Assembly (NCBI GenBank): GCA_002719425.1
Contig: PBHA01000016.1
Location: 1-46,443, forward strand
Direction of reading: 5' to 3'
Origin: Chloroflexota bacterium
Lineage (GTDB): Bacteria; Chloroflexota; Dehalococcoidia; UBA1151; TMED-70
Length of the DNA stretch: 46,443 nt
Shown here: piece by piece, positions 7,741 to 16,296 of the stretch
How the letters are laid out: every line of letters starts with the position of its first letter
Numbering within the stretch: position 1 is the stretch's first letter
Notes under the pieces: generated by a model
Seen by the model: only the letters and a program-made list of their open reading frames with translations
What the model was told of the DNA's origin: nothing
Databases searched by the model: none
Translations under genes and position numbers: made by a program

Positions 7741-9144
7741 CTATGTAATATTTGATTTAGGAGTTATATCAGACCATTGAGTTTCTTTATCATATGCATA
7801 TGCCAGTTGAAGCAATGAAATGTCATCATGAATTTCTCCTGTCAACATCATTCCGACTGGAATTCCTGCGTCACCAAAACCTGCTGGAATGCTTATAGAA
7901 GGATGTCCACTTATATTGAAAGGAGCAGTGAAACAAGCATTAACTCCTTTAGAATGTTCATTTGGTCTTCTGGATCTTTCAGCAGTTGCGAATGGAGCTG
8001 TAGGAGTAGCGATAGCCTTAAGGTCATTATCTTTCAATAAATTTGAAAAATAATTTCTAAATGCTCTTCCAACTTCTGCTGCATTTAGCATATCATTAGC
8101 TGATATGAAAGCACCTTGTAATAAATATACTCTAGTAATTTCTCCATAATCATTCCAATTTAAACTTAATGATTTTTGATGTCTTTGATACGATTCTGAA
8201 TTTAGTACAATAAAATTTGCTGCTCTTGTTTCGGCCATTCCTCTAAGATCAATGTTTACTATTTCACAACCTAATGTTTCAAGTTTTTTTAAAAAGTTCT
8301 CAAAAGCTTCTATTATCTCAGGTTCATTTGGTGCTGAGTTTATAAAGTTATGTGGAACACCAATTTTCCATCCAGATATATCTACATCTATATTTTTTGC
8401 ATATTCTGGCACAGAAGCGGGCCAACTCATATCATCTTCTGCTTCAAATCCAGACATGCTTTCTAGCAATATCGCTAAGTCTAAAGCTGTTCTACATAAA
8501 GGAGATATCTCACTATGTCCGTTGTGATCCATACCAAGTCTACTTACCAATCCGTGAGTTGGTTTTATACCATAAAGATTATGTGCTCCTGCTGGAAGTC
8601 TTACACTACCACCTCCATCTGTTCCTATAGAAGCGCTAACCATTCTAGCTGAAGCAGCTGCGCCTGAGCCACTACTTGATCCTACAGACATATGATTAGG
8701 ATTCCATGGTGACCAAGGCGGAGGTTTAAGATCTAATTCAGAAGGTCGAGACCACCCAAATTCATTTAAGTTAGTCTTCCCTATAATTATTGCTCCAGCT
8801 TGACGTAGTCGTGAAACTACTGATGCATCATTTTTTGGGTTCCAGTCTCTTAACAAGCGTGAATTATTTGTAGTTTTTAAGTTTTTTGTAGGAATCGAAT
8901 CTTTTATTCCTAAAATAGCACCAGATAAGGGGCCAAGATTTTCTTTTTTGTTGCGCAAATCATCTAGTTTTTTTGCCTGCTCTAAAGCTCCTTTAGTATC
9001 AATAGTAATAAATGAATTTAAATGAGGATTAAGTTCATTAATTACTCGTAAATGTGACCTAACATTATCTTCTGCGGTTAATTTTCCTTCACGAAATAAT
9101 CTGACTTGATCACTTAAGCTTAATAGATTTGGAGATTCAGTCAT
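7741..9144 (-). CDS. Amidase-signature family amidohydrolase
   Basis: This hydrolyses a C-N amide bond using a Ser-cisSer-Lys triad. In the longer reading (471 aa from 9156) the residues are K85 (GIKDS), cis-Ser near S161 (VGSSSGSGAA) and nucleophile S184 (GTDGGGSVRLPAG). The start at 9144 (MTESPN) is preferred because GGTGAT lies upstream. This ATG overlaps the stop of the 66-residue gene at 9137-9337 by 8 bp, implying translational coupling. Length matches GatA/AtzE-type enzymes, but no gatB is nearby, so it is more likely a catabolic or biuret-amidohydrolase-like enzyme than the aminoacyl-tRNA amidotransferase. The substrate is unknown. Confidence 0.88.
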   Translation of the reverse strand: MTESPNLLSLSDQVRLFREGKLTAEDNVRSHLRVINELNPHLNSFITIDTKGALEQAKKLDDLRNKKENLGPLSGAILGIKDSIPTKNLKTTNNSRLLRDWNPKNDASVVSRLRQAGAIIIGKTNLNEFGWSRPSELDLKPPPWSPWNPNHMSVGSSSGSGAAASARMVSASIGTDGGGSVRLPAGAHNLYGIKPTHGLVSRLGMDHNGHSEISPLCRTALDLAILLESMSGFEAEDDMSWPASVPEYAKNIDVDISGWKIGVPHNFINSAPNEPEIIEAFENFLKKLETLGCEIVNIDLRGMAETRAANFIVLNSESYQRHQKSLSLNWNDYGEITRVYLLQGAFISANDMLNAAEVGRAFRNYFSNLLKDNDLKAIATPTAPFATAERSRRPNEHSKGVNACFTAPFNISGHPSISIPAGFGDAGIPVGMMLTGEIHDDISLLQLAYAYDKETQWSDITPKSNIT

Positions 9145-9337
9145 TTTTATCACCATCGACAGTTGAAGACATTTTTAAGACATCAATTTCTTTGTCAAAC
9201 GGTTGAACTAATTTAGCCATTAGTTCAACAGCATTATGAACTCCTATAAGCAAATTATTTAGCTCAGATATTTCATCATCAGAAATTGGCACAAGTTCTT
9301 TAGCTATTTTTGATATGTTTTCTTGGTTATATTTCAT
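9137..9337 (-). CDS. Small GatC/AtzG-like amidase partner
   Basis: The 66-residue helical protein overlaps the following amidase by 8 bp. Its N-terminus, ENISKIAKELVPISDDEISEL, resembles the GatC/AtzG (DUF4089) helix pair that wraps an amidase subunit, with a hydrophobic face I-x-x-I-A-x-x-L. In the AtzE system the small AtzG subunit is needed for a stable enzyme. The equivalent role here is inferred from size, position and weak similarity. No strong SD is seen. A second, similar arrangement occurs at 16105-17684. Confidence 0.6.
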   Translation of the reverse strand: MKYNQENISKIAKELVPISDDEISELNNLLIGVHNAVELMAKLVQPFDKEIDVLKMSSTVDGDKND

Positions 9338-9349
9338 AATTCATATATT

Positions 9350-9439
9350 TTATATAACTTCTAATAAAAGACTAACAACAAACAATATAATAAATACTAT
9401 AGCTAATATCCCAGCTATGTATTGAATTAATTTTCTCAA
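9350..9439 (-). CDS. Possible 29-residue single-TM micro-protein
   Basis: Reading from TTG 9439 gives a basic start (L/M-R-K-L-I-Q-Y) followed by an almost uninterrupted hydrophobic run (IAGILAIVFIILFVVSLLLE) and a stop. This is the profile of a small membrane protein. It ends 12 nt before the ATG of the GatC-like gene, so it could be a coupled leader. The SD is weak (GGAAA). There is no family match, and confidence is limited because AT-rich DNA often yields hydrophobic frames. Confidence 0.3.
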   Translation of the reverse strand: MRKLIQYIAGILAIVFIILFVVSLLLEVI

Positions 9440-9494
9440 TAGTATTTTTCCAATAAATTATTATACTCTTCATATATTATGAAATTTTTTTACA

Positions 9495-9500
9495 TATAAT
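9495..9500 (+). promoter_or_regulatory. -10 element TATAAT before the aldo/keto reductase
   Basis: A consensus -10 hexamer sits 12 nt upstream of the ATG at 9513, with no SD between them. Transcription would begin only a few bases before the start codon, so translation is probably leaderless or nearly so. Confidence 0.5.
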
Positions 9501-9512
9501 ATCTCTAAGTCT

Positions 9513-10505
9513 ATGAAATATAACAAACTTGGCAACACAAATATAAAAGTTTCAGAATTTGCACTAGGATGTTGGCCATTTGCTGGTGGTTCAGTTTGGG
9601 GAAATCAGGATAAAAGTGATTCAATATCCACGGTTCATGCTGCTTTAGATAGTGGTATAAATTTTTTTGATACAGCTGAAGGATATGATGACGATTATCA
9701 TTCTGAATCAATATTAGGTGAAGCTCTTAAGAAGAATAGAGAAAAAGCTGTTATAGCTACAAAAATAAGTCCACCAAATCTAACGCCAGGAAAAGTGGAA
9801 GAGGCTTGTGAAAATAGCTTAAAGAGGCTATCAACTGATTATATTGACTTATACCAAATCCACTGGCCTAATCATTCTACAGATGTTGAAGGATCAATGA
9901 CTCAATTACAAAATCTAATAAAAAAAGGAAAGGTTAGGTCCATAGGCGTTTGTAATTTCGGAGTAAAAGATTTAAATGAGATACTAAAATTTGGAGAACT
10001 AACCACTAATCAACTACCATATAATCTTTTATGGAGAGCTATAGAGCAAGAAATACTTCCTGAATGTAAAAGGAATGATATAGGAATAATTTGCTATAGC
10101 CCTTTAGCTCAAGGACTACTGACAGGAAGATACAAAAATGCTGACGAAGTACCTGATGGTATATCAAGATCTAGGCTTTTTAACCATAAAAGACCTCTAG
10201 CTAAGCATAATGATGTGGGATGTGAAAAAGAACTTTTTTCTTGTATAGAAAAAATCAATAATATTGCTCAAGAATTAGGAGAGAGCTCTGCACTACTATC
10301 CTTATCTTGGGTAAGATATCAACCAAGTGTTACATCTCTATTAGTTGGAGCTAGAAATCCAGCAGAACTTAATTTGAATTTATCAGCATTTGATTATGAA
10401 CTAGATAATAAATTAAAAAATCAGTTATCTAAGATGACTGAAAAAATAAAAGAATATTTAGGTAAAAATCCTGATATGTGGAATTCAAATAATAGAATGA
10501 GGTAA
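9513..10505 (+). CDS. Aldo/keto reductase
   Basis: This is a TIM-barrel NADPH-dependent oxidoreductase of 330 residues. Catalytic residues are D53 and Y58 (FFDTAEGY), K84 (ATKIS) and H117 (QIHWPN). The motif RSIGVCNFG and the loop LLVGARNPAEL for cofactor phosphate are present. It belongs to the YajO/Tas-like group of general AKRs. The TATAAT at 9495 provides its promoter. The serine hydrolase gene follows after only 7 nt. It is unrelated in detail to the AKR at 6851-7726, which has a different N-terminus. The substrate cannot be told. Confidence 0.88.
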   Translation: MKYNKLGNTNIKVSEFALGCWPFAGGSVWGNQDKSDSISTVHAALDSGINFFDTAEGYDDDYHSESILGEALKKNREKAVIATKISPPNLTPGKVEEACENSLKRLSTDYIDLYQIHWPNHSTDVEGSMTQLQNLIKKGKVRSIGVCNFGVKDLNEILKFGELTTNQLPYNLLWRAIEQEILPECKRNDIGIICYSPLAQGLLTGRYKNADEVPDGISRSRLFNHKRPLAKHNDVGCEKELFSCIEKINNIAQELGESSALLSLSWVRYQPSVTSLLVGARNPAELNLNLSAFDYELDNKLKNQLSKMTEKIKEYLGKNPDMWNSNNRMR

Positions 10506-10512
10506 ATATTTT

Positions 10513-11928
10513 ATGAATACTCAAAAAATTGAAAAATTAGTTGAAAATTTCAGATACGAAAATAAAGTGCCAGGGATTTCTTTATCGTTAGTTCAAAACG
10601 ATGAAATAGTTTATCAAAATGGATTTGGTTATAGAGATTTATTAAATAAAAAACCTGTTACACCTGAGTCTATTTGGCCAATAGCTTCATTAACAAAATC
10701 TTTTACTTGTATAGCAGCTATGCAGCTATACCAAGAAAAAAAATTAGATATATATAAGCCAATAAAAGAATATTTACCATATTTTTCTGTATCTGATAAA
10801 AAAGCGACTGAAGTTATTAATAGTGACCTTTTTCTGAAGCATTCAAGTGGACTAGGGAGAACTGGACATCAAGATAAGTATAGAGAGGAGATATATAATC
10901 CTTTAATTAATAGACCTCAATCAGAAAGAAAAACTAATTTATTATCTACAAGAAAAAAATTAGTTGAGAATTTATTTACAGCAACTCAGCAAAGTGAACC
11001 AGGTCAATTTTTTTCTTACTGTAACGAAGGTTATGCTACTGTTGGGCACTTAATTGAGGTTTTGTCAGAAACAAAATTAGAAGATTATTTCCAAAAAAAT
11101 ATTTTTGAAAATGTAGGAATGAAAAAAACTTATACTAATTTTGACTCTTGGAGAAATTCTAAAAATAGAACTTTCTTATATTCTAATCAAAACAATAGTC
11201 CTTTTTACACAGGTATTGATCATGGAAAATTCTCAGTTCTTGAATTAAATAAAGACTATAAAACTTTTTTATCCACGGGGGGTATATGTTCTACTGCTCA
11301 TGACTTATCTTTATATCAAATACAAACGATGAATCTTTTTGACTCTAAGCTTGGTCTCCATTCAGATTATTTGAATAAAATTCAAAGTATTAATATGCAA
11401 TTTGGTAATTCTGGATGGGGTTATGGCTATGGATACTGGGTTTCATATGCTGATGATATTAAAATAATCAAACACTCAGGTGGATTACCTGGAGTAAGCA
11501 CTTTTTCAATGATGATACCTTCTGAAAAAACTGGAGTAATTGTACTAGCTAACAAAAATGAAGTTAAGGTAAATAATCTAGCAGAAGAAATCTTGAATGA
11601 AATTCGAGGAATACTCTACAGAGGTTCTATAAATGATCCACTTAAGTTTAAGATTGATAAAAATTTTTCTGAATATAATAATCTTGAAGAATACTTAGGA
11701 GAATTTGAATACAGACAAGGTATTTCTGAAGTAATAGTTGAAAATAACAGATTATGCATAAATGCTCCTAGTCGTTTAGAAGGTGTTCCAGAAAAATTAG
11801 TTATAGTCCCTGTAGCAAAAGATTCATTTATGAATTTGTTTGATGGCAGCTCAATATCATTTGTAAGAAATAAAAGTGGAAAAGTTTCACACTTTTTGAA
11901 TGGTGGGTATAAATATATTAAGATTTGA
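10513..11928 (+). CDS. Serine hydrolase of the class C beta-lactamase/EstB family
   Basis: The penicillin-binding fold shows S59-x-x-K62 (IASLTKSF), Y169-x-N171 (FSYCNEGY) and the HSG box at 321-323 (KHSGGLPGVS), which replaces KTG. The C-terminal region of about 90 residues (from about 375) forms a DUF3471-like beta domain often seen in such esterases and peptidases. No signal peptide is seen, so it is likely cytoplasmic, arguing for an esterase, amidase or D-aminopeptidase and against a cell-wall enzyme. It is coupled to the AKR upstream (7 nt gap; GAGG in the AKR end serves as SD). Confidence 0.85.
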   Translation: MNTQKIEKLVENFRYENKVPGISLSLVQNDEIVYQNGFGYRDLLNKKPVTPESIWPIASLTKSFTCIAAMQLYQEKKLDIYKPIKEYLPYFSVSDKKATEVINSDLFLKHSSGLGRTGHQDKYREEIYNPLINRPQSERKTNLLSTRKKLVENLFTATQQSEPGQFFSYCNEGYATVGHLIEVLSETKLEDYFQKNIFENVGMKKTYTNFDSWRNSKNRTFLYSNQNNSPFYTGIDHGKFSVLELNKDYKTFLSTGGICSTAHDLSLYQIQTMNLFDSKLGLHSDYLNKIQSINMQFGNSGWGYGYGYWVSYADDIKIIKHSGGLPGVSTFSMMIPSEKTGVIVLANKNEVKVNNLAEEILNEIRGILYRGSINDPLKFKIDKNFSEYNNLEEYLGEFEYRQGISEVIVENNRLCINAPSRLEGVPEKLVIVPVAKDSFMNLFDGSSISFVRNKSGKVSHFLNGGYKYIKI

Positions 11929-11929
11929 C

Positions 11930-11972
11930 ATCAAACAAAAATTAAAAAGACCTTACCAAAAGATTGTTTGAT
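11930..11972. terminator. Inverted repeat between convergent genes
   Basis: ATCAAACAA (11930-11938) is matched by TTGTTTGAT (11964-11972), a perfect 9-bp stem followed by TATTTT. It spans the stop region of the serine hydrolase and the end of the convergent gene at 11953, and may act as a bidirectional terminator. Confidence 0.45.
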
Positions 11973-12384
11973 TATTTTGAATAATTGAATTTAGAAATTT
12001 ACCCTTATAATACCTTTTTTTAGTAGGTTCATAATAGCTAATCATGTCGTTATCAATAAGATCATTACGCATATGTTCATATAACAAAGTTAATGTTTTA
12101 TAGCTGTCATGTAATATCTTCCTACTAAAGCTTGAATTATATTTTTTTTCATCAATAAATTTTAAGATCTGTTTTGAATAGAGTTGTCTCCAAATATTTA
12201 TGGATGCCTCTAATTCATAAGGATTATTTAAAACCTCAGTAATTTTACTTGAGTATTCTGTTACCAAGGATAAATTGATCCGCATACTATTTTGCGTCAT
12301 AATTGTCTTAGTTTTTCTTTTATTATAAGGTTGAGAATTCTTAATTTCTTTGAACCTGATTTTAACATTAGAAAAATTATTCAT
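11953..12384 (-). CDS. Hypothetical helical protein
   Basis: The function is not recognised. This basic, largely helical protein of 143 residues is rich in Lys, Asn and Tyr, with no membrane segment. Its ATG lies inside the end of the M20 peptidase gene (overlap of 8 bp at 12377-12384), so it is translated by coupling with that gene. The central part contains IWRQLYSKQIL and the C-terminal part YYEPTKKRYYKGKFL. It may be a lineage-specific protein. Confidence 0.5.
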   Translation of the reverse strand: MNNFSNVKIRFKEIKNSQPYNKRKTKTIMTQNSMRINLSLVTEYSSKITEVLNNPYELEASINIWRQLYSKQILKFIDEKKYNSSFSRKILHDSYKTLTLLYEHMRNDLIDNDMISYYEPTKKRYYKGKFLNSIIQNNQTIFW

Positions 12385-13738
12385 TTGTTACTAATTTTTT
12401 CATTATTAAAGCAATATGTTTTGAACCTAAAATTAAATCTTCTACAGTTATATTTTCATTTGGTGCATGTATTTTATGAGTTGGGTGATCTATACCGGCA
12501 CTTACAACAGGCAAACCTAGCATTCCACCGAATTCATACATTGGTCCTGATCCTGGATTATTAGGAGATACAACAGGTTCCTTTTTATAAACTTGAAAAG
12601 CAGTCTCTTTGACTAAATTGACCAAGGGCGAACTAATATTGGTTCTGTAGGGAAATACTTTCCCAAAAGGTTCTATATCAATATCAGAAAATCCATTTTG
12701 AATTAAGTGATCTTTAATATTTTTGAAAATTTTATTAGGATTTTGATCGGGAACCAATCTAAAATCCATCTTACATTCTGCTACAGATGGCAAGACTGTT
12801 TTCATACCAGGACCGTTATATCCTGAATTAAATCCAGCAACATTTGCAGTAGGTTCTGCGTATAACTTAATTTTCATATCATCTATTGACTCATTGTTAT
12901 ACTCACTAAAATCAATACCAAATGTATCCTCCCATTCTTTAGAGTCATTTGGTAAAGAAAGTATTGCATTTCTCTCCTCATCAGATAGCGGTAATATATC
13001 ACTATGAAAATCTTTTATTATAATATGCCCAAATTCATTTTTAAAGGAATTTATTGCTAGCGTCAATCTCTCTATAGCTGAGGGTAAAATTGGTGCATAA
13101 GAAGAATGTGCATCTACATTAAGTTTTTTTACCTTCATATTTATTGATAAAACTCCTTTTAATCCAAGATAGATAAAAGGATTATTAGACATATTTCTAC
13201 CTCCTCCCTCCCAAATACATGCATCTGCTGATAGTAAATTTTTGTTCTTATCAATTATACTTAGTAAATTTCTGCTTCCGATCTCTTCTTCACCTTCCAT
13301 AAAAAGCTTGATATTTACGGGTAAATCTTTTTCGATATCAAGAAAAGCCTTAATTGCAGCCAATCTTGCTGCAATATTTCCTTTATCATCAGACATTCCT
13401 CTTCCATACAATCTATCTCCTATTTTTTCAGGCTTAAATGGATCTGATTCCCATAGTTCTAAGGGATCTGGAGGTTGAACATCATAATGAGTATAAAACA
13501 ATAACGTTTTATCACTATTCTTTGATTTTTTTTCAGCAAAAATTGAAGGGAAACCATTGTTGTCAGGTCTTAAGATTGTAGTTTTTAGACCGTATTCTTC
13601 AGCAATTTTACACATAAGATCCGGAGCTCTGTCAAAACCATTACTTTGCGCAGATACACTTGGCTGTGAAACCATTCTGAATAAATTATTAATTGTTTCA
13701 TTAATATTATTTTCAATATGTTCAAATATTTCTTTCAT
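12377..13738 (-). CDS. M20 family metallopeptidase (dipeptidase/carboxypeptidase type)
   Basis: This dizinc exopeptidase or amidohydrolase of 453 residues has metal and catalytic residues at H84 and D86 (YTHYDVQPP), bridging D117 (GRGMSDDKG), catalytic E151 with metal-binding E152 (MEGEEEIGS), and a late His in GIDHPTHKIHAPNE. The dimerisation or lid domain lies between about 200 and 330. The motif order matches the carnosinase/CNDP-like subgroup (M20 dipeptidases), so a dipeptide or N-acyl amino acid is the likely substrate. It is cytoplasmic. It begins 5 nt after the RidA-like gene stop and overlaps the next gene, forming a three-gene operon. Confidence 0.9.
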   Translation of the reverse strand: MKEIFEHIENNINETINNLFRMVSQPSVSAQSNGFDRAPDLMCKIAEEYGLKTTILRPDNNGFPSIFAEKKSKNSDKTLLFYTHYDVQPPDPLELWESDPFKPEKIGDRLYGRGMSDDKGNIAARLAAIKAFLDIEKDLPVNIKLFMEGEEEIGSRNLLSIIDKNKNLLSADACIWEGGGRNMSNNPFIYLGLKGVLSINMKVKKLNVDAHSSYAPILPSAIERLTLAINSFKNEFGHIIIKDFHSDILPLSDEERNAILSLPNDSKEWEDTFGIDFSEYNNESIDDMKIKLYAEPTANVAGFNSGYNGPGMKTVLPSVAECKMDFRLVPDQNPNKIFKNIKDHLIQNGFSDIDIEPFGKVFPYRTNISSPLVNLVKETAFQVYKKEPVVSPNNPGSGPMYEFGGMLGLPVVSAGIDHPTHKIHAPNENITVEDLILGSKHIALIMKKLVTNE

Positions 13739-13743
13739 AATTA

Positions 13744-14394
13744 TTACTTTAAATCAGATTGGACTCTAGGATCAATTGGAAATAACCATCCTCTATTTTT
13801 TATAATAGCAATAGATAATTCTGGAGGAATAGCTACTATCATTTCTGGTTCTATTGAAAATCTACCTGTGAAACCTCCAATAGCACTTCTAGCATGCACA
13901 CCAGAATATCCACCAAAATCTTCGCCATTTTCAAAATATTCTCCTAAACCACCAAATACTGATTGCCATCTTAATGAAAATCCATTCATAACTGCAGGGC
14001 CTGAATCGAAATCAACATCTGTTGAAACAACCATTCCTAAAGCCTTAACGGTGTATAGAACATCATTTAAGTCTCCTCCTTCATTTCCACACTTAAGAGC
14101 CCAATGTAAACGCCTTAGCATATTATCAGCAATTTTTTGGGCTGCTTTCTGTCCTTCCTTTACTCTTTCAGGATCATCATTCATCTGTTTTTCTCCTCCA
14201 CCTTCACCAGATAAGTAAACAAGTCCAGACTCATGAAAAACAACCGAAGCTATTGGTAATCCAGATTTTGTAATATTTGTCACATTTTCTGAGTATGTCC
14301 CTAAATCAATACCTAAATTTTTGATCCTTTCGTACACATCAAAATTTCTTTTTAGCTTTTGAGGGATTATAGAATTATCATAAAATTTTCCCAT
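13744..14394 (-). CDS. RidA (YjgF/YER057c/UK114) family protein, extended
   Basis: RidA proteins hydrolyse reactive enamines/imines made by PLP enzymes; some members serve other catabolic deaminations. The core is visible as LGIDLG, SGLVYLSGEGGGE, VKALGMVVSTDVDF and GVHARSAIGGF followed by SIEPEMIVAI. The Arg in HARSAIG and the Glu in SIEPE correspond to the imine-binding Arg and Glu. At 216 residues it is longer than the usual 125-155, with an extra N-terminus and an insert around GLGEYFENGEDFGGYSG. GGAG lies 5 nt upstream of ATG. It shares an operon with the M20 peptidase, which suggests amino-acid or amide catabolism. Confidence 0.8.
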   Translation of the reverse strand: MGKFYDNSIIPQKLKRNFDVYERIKNLGIDLGTYSENVTNITKSGLPIASVVFHESGLVYLSGEGGGEKQMNDDPERVKEGQKAAQKIADNMLRRLHWALKCGNEGGDLNDVLYTVKALGMVVSTDVDFDSGPAVMNGFSLRWQSVFGGLGEYFENGEDFGGYSGVHARSAIGGFTGRFSIEPEMIVAIPPELSIAIIKNRGWLFPIDPRVQSDLK

Positions 14395-14501
14395 TTTATC
14401 TCCAATTTATTTCTAATATCTATCTATAATATATACTTATAATGAGTTAGTTTACCAAAAAGAAAATAGTTCTTTTTCACAAATAAGTATGAATAATTTA
14501 C

Positions 14502-14879
14502 ATGGGTTCAGATCATTTTAAATCAGGATTAAATAAAGTAAAACTTGGACTTCATGATCAAGCAATTGAAGAGTTTGAAAAAGCTGCTTGGGAAGATCCA
14601 GAAAACTTTGAGATTCAGTATAATCTTGGGACAGCATTTTTGACTATAGGTGAATTTGAACAAGCTATCGTAAATTTTACAAAAGCATTAAAAATAAATC
14701 CAAAAAGTTCTGACGCACTAGGAAATAGAGCTGTGGCTTACACTGCTATAGGTGAAGAAGATAAATCTGAATTGGACAAAATAAAAGCAATAAAGATGGG
14801 TGCTCCTCCGGATGGAATTAATTCTATTTTAGATTATGTTAGAGATAAAAGAAAAAACTCAAATCCTTTTAAGAATTAA
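14502..14879 (+). CDS. TPR repeat protein
   Basis: The 125-residue protein is made of about two and a half tetratricopeptide repeats: GLNKVKLGLHDQAIEEFEKA, then NLGTAFLTIGEFEQAIVNF, then a third with NRAVAYTAIGEED. TPRs mediate protein contacts. The partner is unknown. Its TAA overlaps, within a TTAA palindrome, the TAA of the convergent epoxide-hydrolase-like gene. There is no signal peptide and no SD. Confidence 0.8.
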   Translation: MGSDHFKSGLNKVKLGLHDQAIEEFEKAAWEDPENFEIQYNLGTAFLTIGEFEQAIVNFTKALKINPKSSDALGNRAVAYTAIGEEDKSELDKIKAIKMGAPPDGINSILDYVRDKRKNSNPFKN

Positions 14880-16015
14880 GTTTCCTTAGTAAATTCTAAT
14901 ATCAATTTTGATACTTTATCAGGATTCTCTTGTTGAACCCAATGTCCTGAATTTTCAACAAGGCTAATACCTTGAAATTTAGTCATTATTGAACTCATTT
15001 TTTTTATAGCACCAGGCCTTTGGTAAGTACCCCAGTCATTTATTCCAGAAATAAATAAGGAAGGAACATCTATAGTTCTGTCGCTAAAAAATGAAAGTTT
15101 TTGTAAATTTTTGTAATCTACGGTTGACCTATACCAATTCAATCCTCCTTGAAATGATGTTTTTCTATATTCTTTTTCATAAACTTCAATTTCATTTTCA
15201 TCTAACCATTTGCAATTATTTATCATATGTTGTGATGGCATAAACTCGTCTACAGTTTCAGCCATATTCATATTTTTATTCATTATGTAATAAGTAGGCA
15301 TTTTTGATAGTTCTTCTGAAGACCAAGAAGAAAGTTCAAAAGGCTTGTTATTTTTCCAATCAGCACTTTTATAGTGGTAGTATGCCCTAATAAATGACCT
15401 TAACCCTTGTTTAGATTCCATCATATCTTTGTTAGCTGATTTTGTCCGATAATACGATTGATAGTGTTTTCTTGGTTTAGACAATTTACTCAACTCTAAA
15501 TCTATTTTATCTGTATCAGGCATATAAATATTTTCAGCTATTGTCATTGGACTGGGTGGACCTGTAAATGGACCACTCATAATTACTAGATTAGAAAAAA
15601 TATCAGGTCTGATTAATGCTAACCAAGACGCAGGTCCAACTCCGGAGTCATGACCAACAACACACTTAACTTTTTTATAACCTAACCTTTGGATAAATAC
15701 ATATATATCTGTTGCTAAATTTATTAGTGAAAAATCATTTAAGTTATTTGTGTAAGATAAGTCTGCACCAATTGTACTACCAAAACCTCTTTGATCAGGG
15801 GCAACAACATGATAACCGACGTCAGACAAACTTGTCAGAATTTTTCTCCAGCTAAATGAGAGTTCAGGGAATCCATGTAAAAGAACTATCAACTCAGAAT
15901 TTTCTTTTTTTTCACCTGATTCTAGATAATGAATATCAAGACCATTAATATTTTTTATAAGCTTAGATTTAATTTCTTTTGGAAGATTATCAGAAATGTG
16001 ATTTGTGTTCATCAT
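14876..16015 (-). CDS. Alpha/beta hydrolase, epoxide hydrolase-like
   Basis: The 379-residue enzyme has the alpha/beta-hydrolase order: oxyanion motif HGFP (47-50), then DQRGFG, nucleophile elbow GHDSG with Asp (D123), acid in GINDWGT, and base His in NSGHWVQQ. Asp as nucleophile, together with HGFPE, points to an epoxide hydrolase; haloalkane dehalogenase is a less likely alternative. The lid region (about 155-280) contains many Tyr, fitting the epoxide-activating tyrosines, but I cannot assign them with certainty. It is cytoplasmic. It is monocistronic between the small amidase-partner gene (divergent) and the TPR gene (convergent). Confidence 0.82.
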   Translation of the reverse strand: MMNTNHISDNLPKEIKSKLIKNINGLDIHYLESGEKKENSELIVLLHGFPELSFSWRKILTSLSDVGYHVVAPDQRGFGSTIGADLSYTNNLNDFSLINLATDIYVFIQRLGYKKVKCVVGHDSGVGPASWLALIRPDIFSNLVIMSGPFTGPPSPMTIAENIYMPDTDKIDLELSKLSKPRKHYQSYYRTKSANKDMMESKQGLRSFIRAYYHYKSADWKNNKPFELSSWSSEELSKMPTYYIMNKNMNMAETVDEFMPSQHMINNCKWLDENEIEVYEKEYRKTSFQGGLNWYRSTVDYKNLQKLSFFSDRTIDVPSLFISGINDWGTYQRPGAIKKMSSIMTKFQGISLVENSGHWVQQENPDKVSKLILEFTKET

Positions 16016-16104
16016 ATTAGATTATTTCAATAGATAAATATTTAAGATTAATATTTATATTTCTGTATATTATATAAATAAGACTAATGAAAGATTAATT
16101 ATAT

Positions 16105-16296
16105 ATGACAGAGTTTCCATCTAAAGAAATGTTTTTAAACCTTCTTAAAAGTAGAAAGATCAAACTATCTAAAGAAGATTTTGATCAATCTTATTTAAGT
16201 TTCATAAACTTTAGAAAAAACTATAAAGAAATGTTAAATGATGATTTTAAAGATTTTGAACCAAGACAAAGGATATTCGATTTAAGTGATGAGTAA
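16105..16296 (+). CDS. Small amidase-associated protein (possible AtzG/GatC-like)
   Basis: The 63-residue, charged, helical protein has its TAA overlapping the ATG of the following amidase by 1 base (TAATG). It contains KSRKIKLSKEDFDQSYLSF and ends in FEPRQRIFDLSDE. Sequence similarity to GatC is weak, but the size, position and coupling are as in AtzG-AtzE, and a parallel pair exists at 9337-7741. The proposed role as a stabilising subunit is inference. No clear SD is seen. Confidence 0.5.
   Translation: MTEFPSKEMFLNLLKSRKIKLSKEDFDQSYLSFINFRKNYKEMLNDDFKDFEPRQRIFDLSDE

Noticed and set aside
13718..14218. 166-codon plus-strand frame over the M20/RidA junction
   Set aside because: It is a shadow of the RidA-like gene, whose family motifs are on the minus strand.
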